This document shows, piece after piece, positions 1 to 8,138 of a stretch of 64,000 nucleotides of DNA. Source of the DNA: Nocardioides palaemonis (GTDB taxonomy: Bacteria; Actinomycetota; Actinomycetes; Propionibacteriales; Nocardioidaceae); contig NZ_JAGVQR010000004.1 of NCBI RefSeq assembly GCF_018275325.1, positions 620,001 to 684,000 on the forward strand. The letters run 5' to 3'. Below the pieces are notes generated by a model. That model did no database searches. It saw only the letters and a list, made by a program, of their open reading frames with translations, and was not told where the DNA came from. Within the stretch, counting starts at the first letter, position 1; every line of letters starts with the position of its first letter. Position numbers and translations under genes: made by a program.

Positions 1-732
1 GCCGCGGACGCGCTGATCACCCTGACGACCGGTGCGGCCGCCGAGATCCGCACCCGGTGGGGCCGCGACGCCGTGGTGCTCCCGCACCCGCACGTCGTCC
101 CCCTCGACGTGATGCGACGCACCGCCGCGATGCGCGAGGTGCGTCGCCGCGGCGTGCGCGACCGGGAGTTCCGCGTCGGCATCCACGTCAAGAGCCTCCG
201 CGCCGGGATGCACCCGCACCCCCTCGTCCCGGTGCTGGTCGAGACCCTGCGCGACCTCCCCGGGGCGGTGCTCCAGGTCAACGGGCACCGCGACGTGCTG
301 GAGCCGGACGGGGCGCGGTACGACGAGGGCCTGGCGACGGCCCTGCGCTCGCACGCCTCCCGCGGGGACATCGACCTGCGCATCCACGACTTCCTCGACG
401 ACGACGCACTGTGGGCCTACCTCTCCTCCCTCGACGTGTCGGTCCTGCCCTACCGGTTCGGCACGCACAGCGGCTGGCTGGAGGCGTGCCGCGACCTCGG
501 CACGGCCGTGGTGGCTCCCACCTGCGGCTACTTCGCCGACCAGGCGCCGGTGCTGACCTACACCCACGACGAGGAGCGGTTCAGTGCCGCCGGCCTCGCC
601 GACGCGGTACGGGCCGCCTACGCCGGGCACGTCGCCCCTGGGCCGACCGTCGAGGATCGGAGGCAGCAGCGCGCGCTGGTCTCGGCGGCGCACGACGAGC
701 TCTACCGCTCGCTGGCGGGCGGTGCACGGTGA
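1..732 (+). CDS. Glycosyltransferase, GT-B fold (5' truncated by window edge)
   Basis: The reading frame is open from base 1 to the TGA at 730-732, so the N-terminal part lies outside the window. The visible 243 residues look like the C-terminal Rossmann lobe of a GT-B glycosyltransferase. They run through a strand-helix segment before HVKSLRAG, a VLPYRFGTHSGW stretch that resembles the nucleotide-sugar loop, and an ACRDLGTAVVAP segment near the end. The sugar and acceptor cannot be read from the sequence. The next glycosyltransferase starts inside its stop codon (GTGA), so the two are translationally coupled at the head of a six-gene run. Family assignment rests on fold-like pattern only. 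Confidence 0.75.
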   Translation, partial: AADALITLTTGAAAEIRTRWGRDAVVLPHPHVVPLDVMRRTAAMREVRRRGVRDREFRVGIHVKSLRAGMHPHPLVPVLVETLRDLPGAVLQVNGHRDVLEPDGARYDEGLATALRSHASRGDIDLRIHDFLDDDALWAYLSSLDVSVLPYRFGTHSGWLEACRDLGTAVVAPTCGYFADQAPVLTYTHDEERFSAAGLADAVRAAYAGHVAPGPTVEDRRQQRALVSAAHDELYRSLAGGAR

Positions 733-1796
733 GGATCTGCCTCGTCGCGTCGAACCGCTTCGCGATCCGCGAGCCGTTCGCGGGCGGGCTGGAGTCGATG
801 ACCGCCACCCTGGCGCGCGGCCTGGCCGAGCGCGGCCACGAGGTGACGCTCTTCGCCGGGCCCGGCTCGCAGGTGCACCCCGAGGTGCGCCTGTCGCCGC
901 TCGCGGTCGTCGAGGTGAGCGCGGCGGCGATGGCCGACCGGTTCGCGCCCGGGCCCGAGTGGGTGGCCGACCACCACGCGTACCTCGCGCTGATGCTCTC
1001 CCTCGCCCGCACCGGCGCCGAGCAGTTCGACGTGGTGCACAACAACAGCCTCCACCACCTGCCGGTGTCGATGGCGCCGGCGCTCGCCGTGCCGGTCCTC
1101 ACCACCCTGCACACCCCGCCCCTGCCGCTGCTGGAGTCGGCCCTCGCCCTCAGCCCGGACGCATCCCGGTTCGTGGCGGTGAGCGAGTGGACCGCGGCGG
1201 CGTGGCGGCACGTGGTGGCGAGCGACGTGGTGCTCAACGGTCTCGACCTCGCCGCCTGGTCCCCCGGTCCGGGGGGCGGGCCGGCCGTGTGGTCGGGGCG
1301 GCTGGTGGCGGAGAAGGCGCCGCACCTGGCGATCGACGCCTGCCGCGCAGCCGGGGTGCCGCTCGTCCTGGCGGGCCCGGTGCAGGACGTGGACTACGTC
1401 GAACGGGAGGTCGTACCGCGGCTCGGCGGTGAGGTGACCTACGCCGGTCACCTCACCGGGGCCGCCCTCGCCCGGCTCCTGCAGGAGGCGTCCGTCGCCG
1501 TCGTCACCCCCGCCTGGGACGAGCCCTACGGCCTGGTCGCCGCCGAGGCCATGGCGTGCGGCACGCCCGTGGCGGCGTTCGCGCGGGGAGGTCTGGCCCA
1601 GGTCGTCTCGCCGGACTCGGGGGTGCTCGTCCCGCCCGGCGACGTGGCCGCCCTCGCCGCCGCGGTCGTGCGGGCCGCCCGGCTGGACCGTCGCGCCGTC
1701 CGCGCGCACGCCGAGGCCACCTGCGGAGCCGACGCGATGGTCGAGGGCTACCTCGCCCGCTACGCCGAGCTCGGGCAGCGGGTCGACGCCGCATGA
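729..1796 (+). CDS. Glycosyltransferase family 4 protein
   Basis: This 355-residue protein has the two-lobe GT4 plan. The N-terminal lobe carries GGLESMTATLARGL followed by a RGHEVTLF strand. The C-terminal lobe has WSGRLVAEKAP and the EX7E signature EPYGLVAAE (about residues 265-273), which in GT4 retaining enzymes contacts the nucleotide-sugar donor. The GTG start at 729 overlaps the previous stop and lies directly before the RICLVAS strand expected at residue 2-8, so it is preferred over the much longer open frame upstream. The ATG of the next gene overlaps its own stop at 1793. Donor and acceptor are unknown. The context suggests it adds one sugar in a multi-step glycan or glycolipid assembly. 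Confidence 0.85.
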   Translation: MRICLVASNRFAIREPFAGGLESMTATLARGLAERGHEVTLFAGPGSQVHPEVRLSPLAVVEVSAAAMADRFAPGPEWVADHHAYLALMLSLARTGAEQFDVVHNNSLHHLPVSMAPALAVPVLTTLHTPPLPLLESALALSPDASRFVAVSEWTAAAWRHVVASDVVLNGLDLAAWSPGPGGGPAVWSGRLVAEKAPHLAIDACRAAGVPLVLAGPVQDVDYVEREVVPRLGGEVTYAGHLTGAALARLLQEASVAVVTPAWDEPYGLVAAEAMACGTPVAAFARGGLAQVVSPDSGVLVPPGDVAALAAAVVRAARLDRRAVRAHAEATCGADAMVEGYLARYAELGQRVDAA

Positions 1797-2821
1797 GGAC
1801 GATCGGGTTCTACGTCCACCACGTCGGCAGCGGGCACCTGCACCGCGCCACCGCGCTCGCGCAGCGGCTGTCGTCTCCGTCGGTCCGCGTGGCCGGGCTG
1901 TCCTCGCTCGCGCGCCCGGCGTCGTGGGAGGGCGAGTGGGTGCACCTGCCGCGCGACGACGACGGGACGACCGCCGGCGTCACCGCGCGCGGACACCTGC
2001 ACTGGGCGCCGCTGCTGCACGCCGGTGCCCGAGCACGCGCCGCCCGACTGTCCGCGTGGATCGAGTCGGTGCGCCCCGACCTGCTCGTGGTGGACGTCTC
2101 GGTCGAGGTGCTGCTGCTCGCGCGCCTGCACGGCGTGCCGACGGTCGCCGTCGTCCTGCCCGGGCGGCGCGACGACCCCGCCCACCTGCTGGGTCTCGGG
2201 ACCGCGGAGGCACTGGTCGGCTTCTGGCCGGCACGGGCGACCGGCATGACGCCCGGTCTTCCCGCGAGCCTGCGCGAGCGCCTCGTCCCGGTGGGGGCCA
2301 TGTCGCGGCACCCGGTCCGAGCGCCGCACGGCGGCCGGCGCGACGGGCGCACCGTCGTCCTCATGCTGGGCTCCGGCGGCCACGGCGTGTCCGACGTCCA
2401 GGTCGCGGCTGCGCAGGAGTCCACGCCGCACTGGCGGTGGCAGGTGCTGGGCGCCGACGCGACCACCTGGGTGGCGGACCCCTCCCCCCACCTCGCGGCG
2501 TGCGACGTCGTGGTCACCCACGCCGGCCAGAACGCGGTGGCCGAGACCGCAGCGGCGCGTCGGCCCGCCGTCGTCCTGCCGCAGGCGCGCCCGCACGACG
2601 AGCAGCTCGCGACCGCGCGGGTGCTCGCGCAGGGCTGGCCGGCCGTGGTCCGCGAGTCGTGGCCGACCGGCGCCTGGCCCGCCCTGCTCGCGGAGGCGGC
2701 GTCGCTCGACGGCTCGCGATGGGCCGGCTGGTGCGACGGCAGCGCTGCGGACCGGTTCGCCGAGGTCGTCCTCGCCACCGCCGCCCGCACGCGCGCCCAG
2801 GTCTCGCAGGTGCCGGCATGA
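1793..2821 (+). CDS. MurG/GT28-like glycosyltransferase
   Basis: The 342-residue product begins with a GSGHLHRA motif near residue 12, the nucleotide-binding start typical of MurG-like and macrolide-type GT-B enzymes. It ends with VVTHAGQNAVAETAAA (about residues 240-255) and PQARPHDEQ, matching the C-terminal donor-binding loop of GT28 enzymes, where a conserved His-Ala-Gly segment and a downstream Gln contact UDP-sugar. The ATG at 1793 overlaps the previous stop (ATGA), and the next start overlaps its stop at 2818-2821. It is not peptidoglycan MurG, because its neighbours are other glycosyltransferases rather than division genes. The true substrate is unknown. Confidence 0.75.
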   Translation: MRTIGFYVHHVGSGHLHRATALAQRLSSPSVRVAGLSSLARPASWEGEWVHLPRDDDGTTAGVTARGHLHWAPLLHAGARARAARLSAWIESVRPDLLVVDVSVEVLLLARLHGVPTVAVVLPGRRDDPAHLLGLGTAEALVGFWPARATGMTPGLPASLRERLVPVGAMSRHPVRAPHGGRRDGRTVVLMLGSGGHGVSDVQVAAAQESTPHWRWQVLGADATTWVADPSPHLAACDVVVTHAGQNAVAETAAARRPAVVLPQARPHDEQLATARVLAQGWPAVVRESWPTGAWPALLAEAASLDGSRWAGWCDGSAADRFAEVVLATAARTRAQVSQVPA

Positions 2822-3660
2822 GCGGGGTCGCGGTCGTGACGATCGCCCACGGCCGGCACGACCACCTCGACGCCCAGCACCGCGCGCTCGCGCGGGGCTC
2901 CCGGCAGCCCGACCACCACGTCGTGGTCGCGATGGACGACCGTGGGATCCGCGCGCGCACCGAGGAGGGCCTGTCCCGCACCGTGGTCCACACGGGGCGC
3001 GCCGCCGACGGTCGGCTACCCCTCGCCGCCGCCCGCAACCTCGGCGTCCGCGTGGCGCTCGACGCCGGGGCCCAGGTCGTCGTGCTGCTCGACGTCGACT
3101 GCCTCCCCGGGTCGGCGCTCGTCAAGGCCTACGCCGCCGCGGTCCGCAGCGAGCCGGGCACCGTCTGGTCGGGTCCGGTCACCTACCTCCCACCCCCGCC
3201 CGCCGCCGGCTACCCGGACCACCCCGCCGACCTCGCCGCGTGGGACGACCCGCACCCCGCACGCCCCCGACCGGCCACGGGGGAGGTGGTGCGCGACCTG
3301 CACCCCGACCTGTTCTGGTCGCTGTCCTTCGCCGTCGCAGCACCGACCTGGCGCCGGGTCGGTGGCTTCTGCGAGGACTACACCGGATACGGCGCCGAGG
3401 ACACCGACCTCGGCCGCACCCTCGCGGCCGCCGGGGTCGCGCTCGGGGTGCTCGGCACCGCGCGCGCCTACCACCAGCACCACCCCGTCAGCAGCCCGCC
3501 GGTCGAGCACGTCGACGACATCCTGCGCAATGGTCGCCGGTTCCGCGACCGCTGGGGCACCTGGCCGATGACCGGCTGGCTGGACGAGCTGGAGCAGATG
3601 GGCCTGGTGCGCCAGGACGGACAGGACTGGGTACGGACACACCAGGAGGAGACCGCATGA
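2818..3660 (+). CDS. GT2-type glycosyltransferase with galactosyltransferase-like C-terminus
   Basis: This is a 280-residue GT-A fold enzyme. Visible features are the N-terminal VAVVTIAHGR strand, a metal-binding DVD within LLDVDCLPG (about residues 90-95), and a GGFCEDYTGYGAEDTD block (about residues 180-196). That block is the acidic-residue motif of the N-terminal-domain galactosyltransferase family fused to GT2. A His-rich segment (YHQHHP) follows. Start and stop both overlap their neighbours by ATGA, giving continuous coupling. The family normally transfers a hexose from a nucleotide sugar with inversion; donor and acceptor here are not known. Confidence 0.82.
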   Translation: MSGVAVVTIAHGRHDHLDAQHRALARGSRQPDHHVVVAMDDRGIRARTEEGLSRTVVHTGRAADGRLPLAAARNLGVRVALDAGAQVVVLLDVDCLPGSALVKAYAAAVRSEPGTVWSGPVTYLPPPPAAGYPDHPADLAAWDDPHPARPRPATGEVVRDLHPDLFWSLSFAVAAPTWRRVGGFCEDYTGYGAEDTDLGRTLAAAGVALGVLGTARAYHQHHPVSSPPVEHVDDILRNGRRFRDRWGTWPMTGWLDELEQMGLVRQDGQDWVRTHQEETA

Positions 3661-4094
3661 GCACCAACGTCCGCACGATCCACGCCACCCCCGAGCAGGT
3701 CTGGGAGGTGCTGGCCGACGGCTGGCTCTACCCGCTGTTCGTGGTCGGGGCGTCCCGGATGCGCGAGGTCGACACCGGCTGGCCGGCCGTCGGCACCCGG
3801 CTGCACCACAGCGTCGGCACCTGGCCACTCCTCGTCGACGACACCACCGAGGTGCTGGCGCTCGACGTGGGCCGCCACCTGCGGTTGGAGGCGCGCGCCT
3901 GGCCAGCCGGCCGCGCGCACGTCGACCTGCGGCTGGAGGAGTCCGGCGGCGCGACGCTGGTGACCATCGAGGAGGACGCGACCGGCGGGCCTGGCGTCCT
4001 GGTGCCCAAGCCGCTGCGCGACGTCCAGCTCCACGCGCGCAACACCGAGACGCTCCAGCGGCTGGCGTTCGTCGTGGAGGGCCGGACGAGGTGA
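3657..4094 (+). CDS. SRPBCC (START/Bet v1-like) family protein
   Basis: A 145-residue helix-grip protein. It has the N-terminal strand VRTIHATPEQVWEVLADG, a WP-rich central sheet, and a C-terminal helix ending at residue 145. SRPBCC proteins hold hydrophobic ligands, and some act as cyclases or aromatases. Sitting between glycosyltransferases and an FAD oxidoreductase of the PYROXD2/CrtI type, it may carry or shape a lipid or isoprenoid intermediate; that role is inference. The ATG at 3657 overlaps the upstream stop, and the following GTG overlaps its own stop (4091-4094). There are no catalytic residues that would define a reaction. Confidence 0.8.
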   Translation: MSTNVRTIHATPEQVWEVLADGWLYPLFVVGASRMREVDTGWPAVGTRLHHSVGTWPLLVDDTTEVLALDVGRHLRLEARAWPAGRAHVDLRLEESGGATLVTIEEDATGGPGVLVPKPLRDVQLHARNTETLQRLAFVVEGRTR

Positions 4095-5722
4095 GCGAGC
4101 GCGGGTCCTACGACGCCGTCGTCGTGGGCGCCGGACCCAACGGGCTGGTCGCGGCCAACCTGCTGGCCGACGCCGGCTGGTCGGTGCTCGTGCTCGAGGC
4201 GCAGCCGACGCCGGGTGGAGCAGTGCGCAGCGACCGCGAGGTCCATCCCGACTTCCTCCACGACACGTTCAGCGCCTTCTACCCGCTGGCGGTGGCCTCG
4301 CGCGCGATGCGCGGGCTCCGGCTGGAGGACCACGGCCTGGCGTGGCAGCACGCGCCCGCCGTGCTGGGCCACCCGTTCGGCGACGGGCAGTGGGGGGTGC
4401 TGCACCGTGACCGCGAGCGCACCGCGGTGGAGCTCGACGGGCTGCAGCCCGGCGACGGTGCCGCCTGGCTCGACCTCTGCGCGACGTGGGACCGGATCGG
4501 CGGTCCGCTCGTCGACGCGCTCACCTCGCCGTTCCCACCGGTCCGGGCGGGAGCGGCCCTCGTGCCGGCGGTCGTGCGCGCCGGCGGCCTGGACACCGTG
4601 CGCAGCCTCGCGACGCCCGTGGCGTCGCTGGGCCGCGAGCTGTTCACCGGGCCGGCGGGGCCGCTGCTCCTCGCCGGCAACGCCGGCCATGCCGACTTCC
4701 CCCTCACGTCGCCGGGATCCGGTGTCTTCGGGCTGCTGATGACGATGCTCGGCCAGACGGTGGGCTTCCCCGTCCCGCGCGGGGGCGCACAGGCGCTGAC
4801 CGACGCGCTGGTCACCCGGCTCGCGTCCCGCGGCGGCGAGCTCGTGACCGGCACCGAGGTCACGGGGATCGACGTCCGCGGCGGGCGGGTCACCGGCGTC
4901 AGGACCGCCGACGGCGGCCACGCGGCGCGCACGGTGCTGGCCGACGTGTCGGCGGTGCACCTGTTCGGCCGGCTGCTCGCACCGTCCGACGTCCCGCCCG
5001 GGGTGGTGCGCGGGATGCGTGGCTTCGAGCTCGACCCCGGGACCGTGAAGGTCGACTGGGCGCTGTCCGGGCCGGTGCCGTGGCGCAACCCGCCCGACCG
5101 GCTCCCGGGCACCGTGCACGTCGCGGACTCGGTCGAGGAGATGACCCGGGCGCTCGCCCAGGTGGCCGCGGGGACGATCCCCGACCGGCCGTTCCTGCTC
5201 ACCGGCCAGATGACCACGAGCGACCCGACCCGCTCGCCCGCCGGCACCGAGTCGTTCTGGGCCTACACCCACGTCCCCCAGCCCGGTGCCACGCGCGACG
5301 ACGCCGCCGGCGAGGTCCGCGGGACGTGGGACCACGACGACTGCGAGCGCTTCGCCGACCGGGTGCAGGCCCGGATCGAGGCTCTCGCCCCCGGATTCGG
5401 CGAGCGCGTGCTCGCCCGGCGGGTGCTGGGCCCCCACCAGCTCGAGCAGCGCAACGCCAACCTCATCGGCGGCGCCGTGAACGGCGGCACCTCGCAGCTG
5501 CACCAGGAGCTCGTCTTCCGGCCGGTCCCCGCGATGCGCGGTCGCGCCGCCACCGGTGTGGACGGGCTCTACCTCGCCTCCGCGTCCGCCCACCCCGGGG
5601 GCGGGGTGCACGGCGCCGCTGGCGCCAACGCCGCCCGGGCGGCGCTGTGGCACCACCGCACCCGCCGTCTCCGACCGTCCGGCGGCGGCGTGCTGGTCAG
5701 GATCGACCGGGACGAGGGATGA
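4091..5722 (+). CDS. FAD-dependent oxidoreductase, PYROXD2 / phytoene-desaturase-like
   Basis: The 543-residue protein starts with an FAD-binding Rossmann motif, GAGPNGLVAANLLADAG, near residue 12, then VLVLEAQPTPGGAVRS, and closes with GLYLASASAHPGGGVHGAAG. The closing segment is the C-terminal FAD-contact signature of the CrtI/PYROXD2 group. These enzymes dehydrogenate or isomerise polyene or retinoid-like lipids in bacteria, although PYROXD2 itself has no settled reaction. It is the last gene of the overlapping glycosyltransferase run and starts by GTGA overlap. Its 3' end overlaps the convergent CDGSH gene by 26 bases, so the two transcripts are partly antisense. No crtB or crtE-like gene is visible, so true carotenoid synthesis is not supported here. 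Confidence 0.85.
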   Translation: MSERGSYDAVVVGAGPNGLVAANLLADAGWSVLVLEAQPTPGGAVRSDREVHPDFLHDTFSAFYPLAVASRAMRGLRLEDHGLAWQHAPAVLGHPFGDGQWGVLHRDRERTAVELDGLQPGDGAAWLDLCATWDRIGGPLVDALTSPFPPVRAGAALVPAVVRAGGLDTVRSLATPVASLGRELFTGPAGPLLLAGNAGHADFPLTSPGSGVFGLLMTMLGQTVGFPVPRGGAQALTDALVTRLASRGGELVTGTEVTGIDVRGGRVTGVRTADGGHAARTVLADVSAVHLFGRLLAPSDVPPGVVRGMRGFELDPGTVKVDWALSGPVPWRNPPDRLPGTVHVADSVEEMTRALAQVAAGTIPDRPFLLTGQMTTSDPTRSPAGTESFWAYTHVPQPGATRDDAAGEVRGTWDHDDCERFADRVQARIEALAPGFGERVLARRVLGPHQLEQRNANLIGGAVNGGTSQLHQELVFRPVPAMRGRAATGVDGLYLASASAHPGGGVHGAAGANAARAALWHHRTRRLRPSGGGVLVRIDRDEG

Positions 5723-5903
5723 CCTTGTGGGTGCCGTCGCACCACGGCAGCCGGCTGGACTTGTCGCACCGGCACAGCGCCACCACCGGCCGGTCGACCC
5801 GGTGGACGGTGCCGTCGGCATCCTCGATCGACGAGGCACCGCGCACGAGCATCGGTCCGTGCCTGCGGACCACGACGTCGGGATAATCGAAGTCGTCGCT
5901 CAT
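5697..5903 (-). CDS. CDGSH iron-sulfur domain protein (mitoNEET-like)
   Basis: A 68-residue protein with one complete CDGSH motif, CRCDKSSRLPWCDGTH (about residues 44-59). The three Cys and one His are the ligands of a [2Fe-2S] cluster in the mitoNEET family. These small proteins transfer electrons or clusters. The start chosen is the ATG at 5903, which overlaps the stop of the upstream haem-oxygenase-like gene (ATGA); longer in-frame extensions are Arg-rich and lie inside that gene. The pairing with a haem-oxygenase-like redox protein suggests the CDGSH protein is its electron or iron-sulfur partner. Its 3' end overlaps the convergent FAD oxidoreductase gene. Confidence 0.9.
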   Translation of the reverse strand: MSDDFDYPDVVVRRHGPMLVRGASSIEDADGTVHRVDRPVVALCRCDKSSRLPWCDGTHKVIPRPGRS

Positions 5904-6859
5904 GCGTCCACGCCCCAGCTGTCGAGCAGCGCGTCGGCCAGCCGCGCCTCGACGTCGAGGCACGTGAAGGCGCCGAAGAGGATCTCACCGACCTGGCCCG
6001 GCTCGTCCTCTGCGAGGGTGCCGCACACGTCGTGCGCGGCCAGCTGCTCGTGGACGGCGTCGGCCTCGACGTGCTCGTCGTAGTAGCGCACCATCGGGCC
6101 GTCCAGCCCGAGCCGGTCGAGACCCTGGGCGATCTTGCGGGCCGGGATCGAGCTGGTCATCTCGAAGGCGGCGAGGTGGCCCATCGCCGCTCCGCGCAGG
6201 CGTCGCTGCAGGCCGAACAGCGACAGGACATTGTTGAGCTCGAGGGTCTCCGGCAGGGCGTCGTCGACGTAGGCGCCGTACTCCGGGCGCAGGCCGACCG
6301 ACTCCATCCCGCGGGCGAAGAGGTGGGCGTGGAGCCGGTTCGGGTCGCCGGTGCCGTACTCGTCGAACTGCACCTCCATCAGCGCGGCCTTGGCACGCAC
6401 GGGCAGGTGCGGCACGACCCACGTCGTGGGGTCGGCCTCCTTGAGCTGGTAGACCGAGCGCTGGCGCAGCAGCTCCAGCACCTGGTCCACGTCCGCACGA
6501 CGCCGGACGTGGTCGGCCAGCGACCGGCCCCCGTCGGCGGCGACGAGCGCCTCGAGGGCGGCCGGCACGTCGACCGGGTCAGGCGTCGTCGGGAACGAAC
6601 GGTGCTCGGCCCACCGGGCACGGAGCCGCTCCTCCAGGGAGTCCTCCAGCCGGTGGCGCAGGGCGATGAGCCCCGTGTCGCGCTCGGCCCGGTCGACCGC
6701 GTCCTCGAAACCGGCGTAGCAGAGCTCGTGCAACGTCCAGAGCGAGATCGCGGCGTCCTCGGCGGACTCGGGCGCGGCCGGCGCGTCGCCGGCTCCCCGG
6801 CCGGAGAGGCGCCCGACGACCCACTCGCTGAGGCAGCCGCGCGGCTTGGGGAGCCTCAC
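5900..6859 (-). CDS. Iron-containing redox enzyme, haem-oxygenase-like fold
   Basis: A 319-residue protein of the haem-oxygenase-like diiron group. Helix segments show LHELCYAGFED (about residues 43-53), LMEVQFDEYG (about 159-168) and HVEADAVHEQ (about 266-275). These are Glu/Asp/His-rich helices placed as expected for a diiron site, rather than the proximal-His pattern of true haem oxygenases. Family members carry out oxidative N-oxygenation or C-C cleavage, but no substrate can be assigned. The GTG start overlaps the stop of the upstream dehydrogenase (GTGA), and the CDGSH gene follows by ATGA overlap, so the three genes form one operon. Confidence 0.78.
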   Translation of the reverse strand: MRLPKPRGCLSEWVVGRLSGRGAGDAPAAPESAEDAAISLWTLHELCYAGFEDAVDRAERDTGLIALRHRLEDSLEERLRARWAEHRSFPTTPDPVDVPAALEALVAADGGRSLADHVRRRADVDQVLELLRQRSVYQLKEADPTTWVVPHLPVRAKAALMEVQFDEYGTGDPNRLHAHLFARGMESVGLRPEYGAYVDDALPETLELNNVLSLFGLQRRLRGAAMGHLAAFEMTSSIPARKIAQGLDRLGLDGPMVRYYDEHVEADAVHEQLAAHDVCGTLAEDEPGQVGEILFGAFTCLDVEARLADALLDSWGVDA

Positions 6860-8037
6860 GGGGTGAACACCACCTTCACCATCCCGTCCGCCTTGTCCCG
6901 GAAGGACCGGTAGGCGTGCGGCGCGTCCTCGAGCGGGAGGTGGTGGGTCGCGAAGGTCTCGACGCCGAGGACGTCCTCGTCCTTCTCGAGCAGCGCGAGG
7001 ATGTCGTCGCTCCAGCGGCGGACGTTGGCCTGCCCCATCCGCAGCTGCACCTGCTTGTCGAAGAGCTGGAACATCGGCATCGGGTCGGCGGCTCCGCCGT
7101 AGACCCCGGAGATGCTGACCGTGCCGCCGCGGCGCACCGCGTCGATGGCCGTCATCAGGGCGGCGAGCCGGTCCGAGCCGGCCTTGAGCATGACCTTCTC
7201 CTGCATCTTCTTCGGGAGCAGCCCCAGCGCCTTCTGCGCGGTCTCGGCGACCGGGGACCCGTGCGCCTCCATGCCCACCGCGTCGACGACGGCGTCGGCG
7301 CCGCGCCCGTCGGTCAGCTCGCGGACCCGTTCTGCGACGTCGTCGACCTGGGAGAAGTCGATGGTCTCCGCGCCGCGCCCGTGCACCCGCGCGAGCCGCT
7401 CACGCACCGAGTCGACCGTGATCACCTCGAGGCCGCGGTGCAGCGCGATCCGGGTGGCCATGTCACCGATCGGTCCGGCGCCGATGACCAGCAGCGTGCC
7501 GCCCTCCTCGACGTCGGCGTACTCCACGGCCTGCCAGGCGGTCGGCAGGACGTCGGACAGGAACAGGAAGCGGTCGTCGGGCGGCCCGTCGGGCACCTTG
7601 ATGGGCAGGGTGTCGCCGAACGGGACGCGCAGCAGCTCGGCCTGCCCGCCCGGGACGCGCCCGTAGAGCTTGCTGTAGCCGAAGAGGCTCGCCCCGGTGC
7701 CGTGGTCACGGTTCTGGGTGGTCTCGCACTGGCTGAAGAGCCCGCGCGAGCACGTCCAGCAGGTCCCGCAGCTGACGTTGAACGGCACCACGACCCGGTC
7801 ACCGGGCACCAGCGTCGTGACCGCCGAGCCGACCTCGCGCACCACGCCCATGGGTTCGTGCCCGACGACGTCGCCCGGGGTCATGAACGGGGTCAGCGGG
7901 TCGTAGAGGTGCAGGTCCGATCCGCACAGCCCGGTCGAGGTGATCTCGACGACGACGTCGCTGCGCTCCTCGATGACCGGGTCCGGGACCTCGACGACCT
8001 GGATGTCGTGCCTGCCTTGCCAGGTGACTGCCTTCAT
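6856..8037 (-). CDS. Zinc-dependent alcohol dehydrogenase (MDR family)
   Basis: This 393-residue enzyme has a GroES-like N-terminus with the catalytic zinc ligands in GLCGSDLHLYD and GHEPMG. A structural-zinc loop CGTCWTCSRGLFSQC supplies four Cys. A Rossmann domain follows with VIGAGPIGDMA and an acidic residue at ITVDS that favours NAD. Length and the GQANVRRW tail resemble the glutathione-independent formaldehyde-dehydrogenase-like subgroup; the natural alcohol is unknown. It is the first gene of the leftward operon with the haem-oxygenase-like and CDGSH genes. A large inverted repeat lies in the divergent spacer just upstream (8073-8131). Confidence 0.88.
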   Translation of the reverse strand: MKAVTWQGRHDIQVVEVPDPVIEERSDVVVEITSTGLCGSDLHLYDPLTPFMTPGDVVGHEPMGVVREVGSAVTTLVPGDRVVVPFNVSCGTCWTCSRGLFSQCETTQNRDHGTGASLFGYSKLYGRVPGGQAELLRVPFGDTLPIKVPDGPPDDRFLFLSDVLPTAWQAVEYADVEEGGTLLVIGAGPIGDMATRIALHRGLEVITVDSVRERLARVHGRGAETIDFSQVDDVAERVRELTDGRGADAVVDAVGMEAHGSPVAETAQKALGLLPKKMQEKVMLKAGSDRLAALMTAIDAVRRGGTVSISGVYGGAADPMPMFQLFDKQVQLRMGQANVRRWSDDILALLEKDEDVLGVETFATHHLPLEDAPHAYRSFRDKADGMVKVVFTP

Positions 8038-8072
8038 GGACCTCCAGTGCCCCGGTCGGCGTCGCGCATACG

Positions 8073-8131
8073 CCGTGCCTGACCTGCCTCGCCCGTGCGT
8101 GCGTGGCGGCGCGGCAGGTCCGGTGGCACGG
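8073..8131. promoter_or_regulatory. Two-layer inverted repeat in divergent spacer
   Basis: Arms CCGTGCC (8073-8079) and GGCACGG (8125-8131) enclose inner arms GACCTGCC (8081-8088) and GGCAGGTC (8113-8120). Both layers are exact inverted repeats. The element lies between the alcohol dehydrogenase start at 8037 (-) and the small protein gene at 8139 (+), ending 8 bases before that ATG. It could be a regulator binding region, or a 5'-leader hairpin that hides the start region of the rightward gene. Function is inferred from position only. Confidence 0.45.
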
Positions 8132-8138
8132 TCGGCGG

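Noticed and set aside
4091-5722. Carotenoid desaturase in a carotenoid operon
   Set aside because: No phytoene synthase, prenyltransferase or cyclase is visible nearby; the sequence is closer to the PYROXD2 group.
1-5722. Mycofactocin cluster
   Set aside because: There is no precursor peptide, radical SAM or mftE-like gene; only the presence of a GT2 and oxidoreductases is shared.
3728-5839. Long antisense open frame (703 codons) opposite the SRPBCC and FAD oxidoreductase genes
   Set aside because: High GC content opens the opposite frames; the product is Arg/Gly/Pro-rich low-complexity sequence without domains, while the plus strand encodes clear families.
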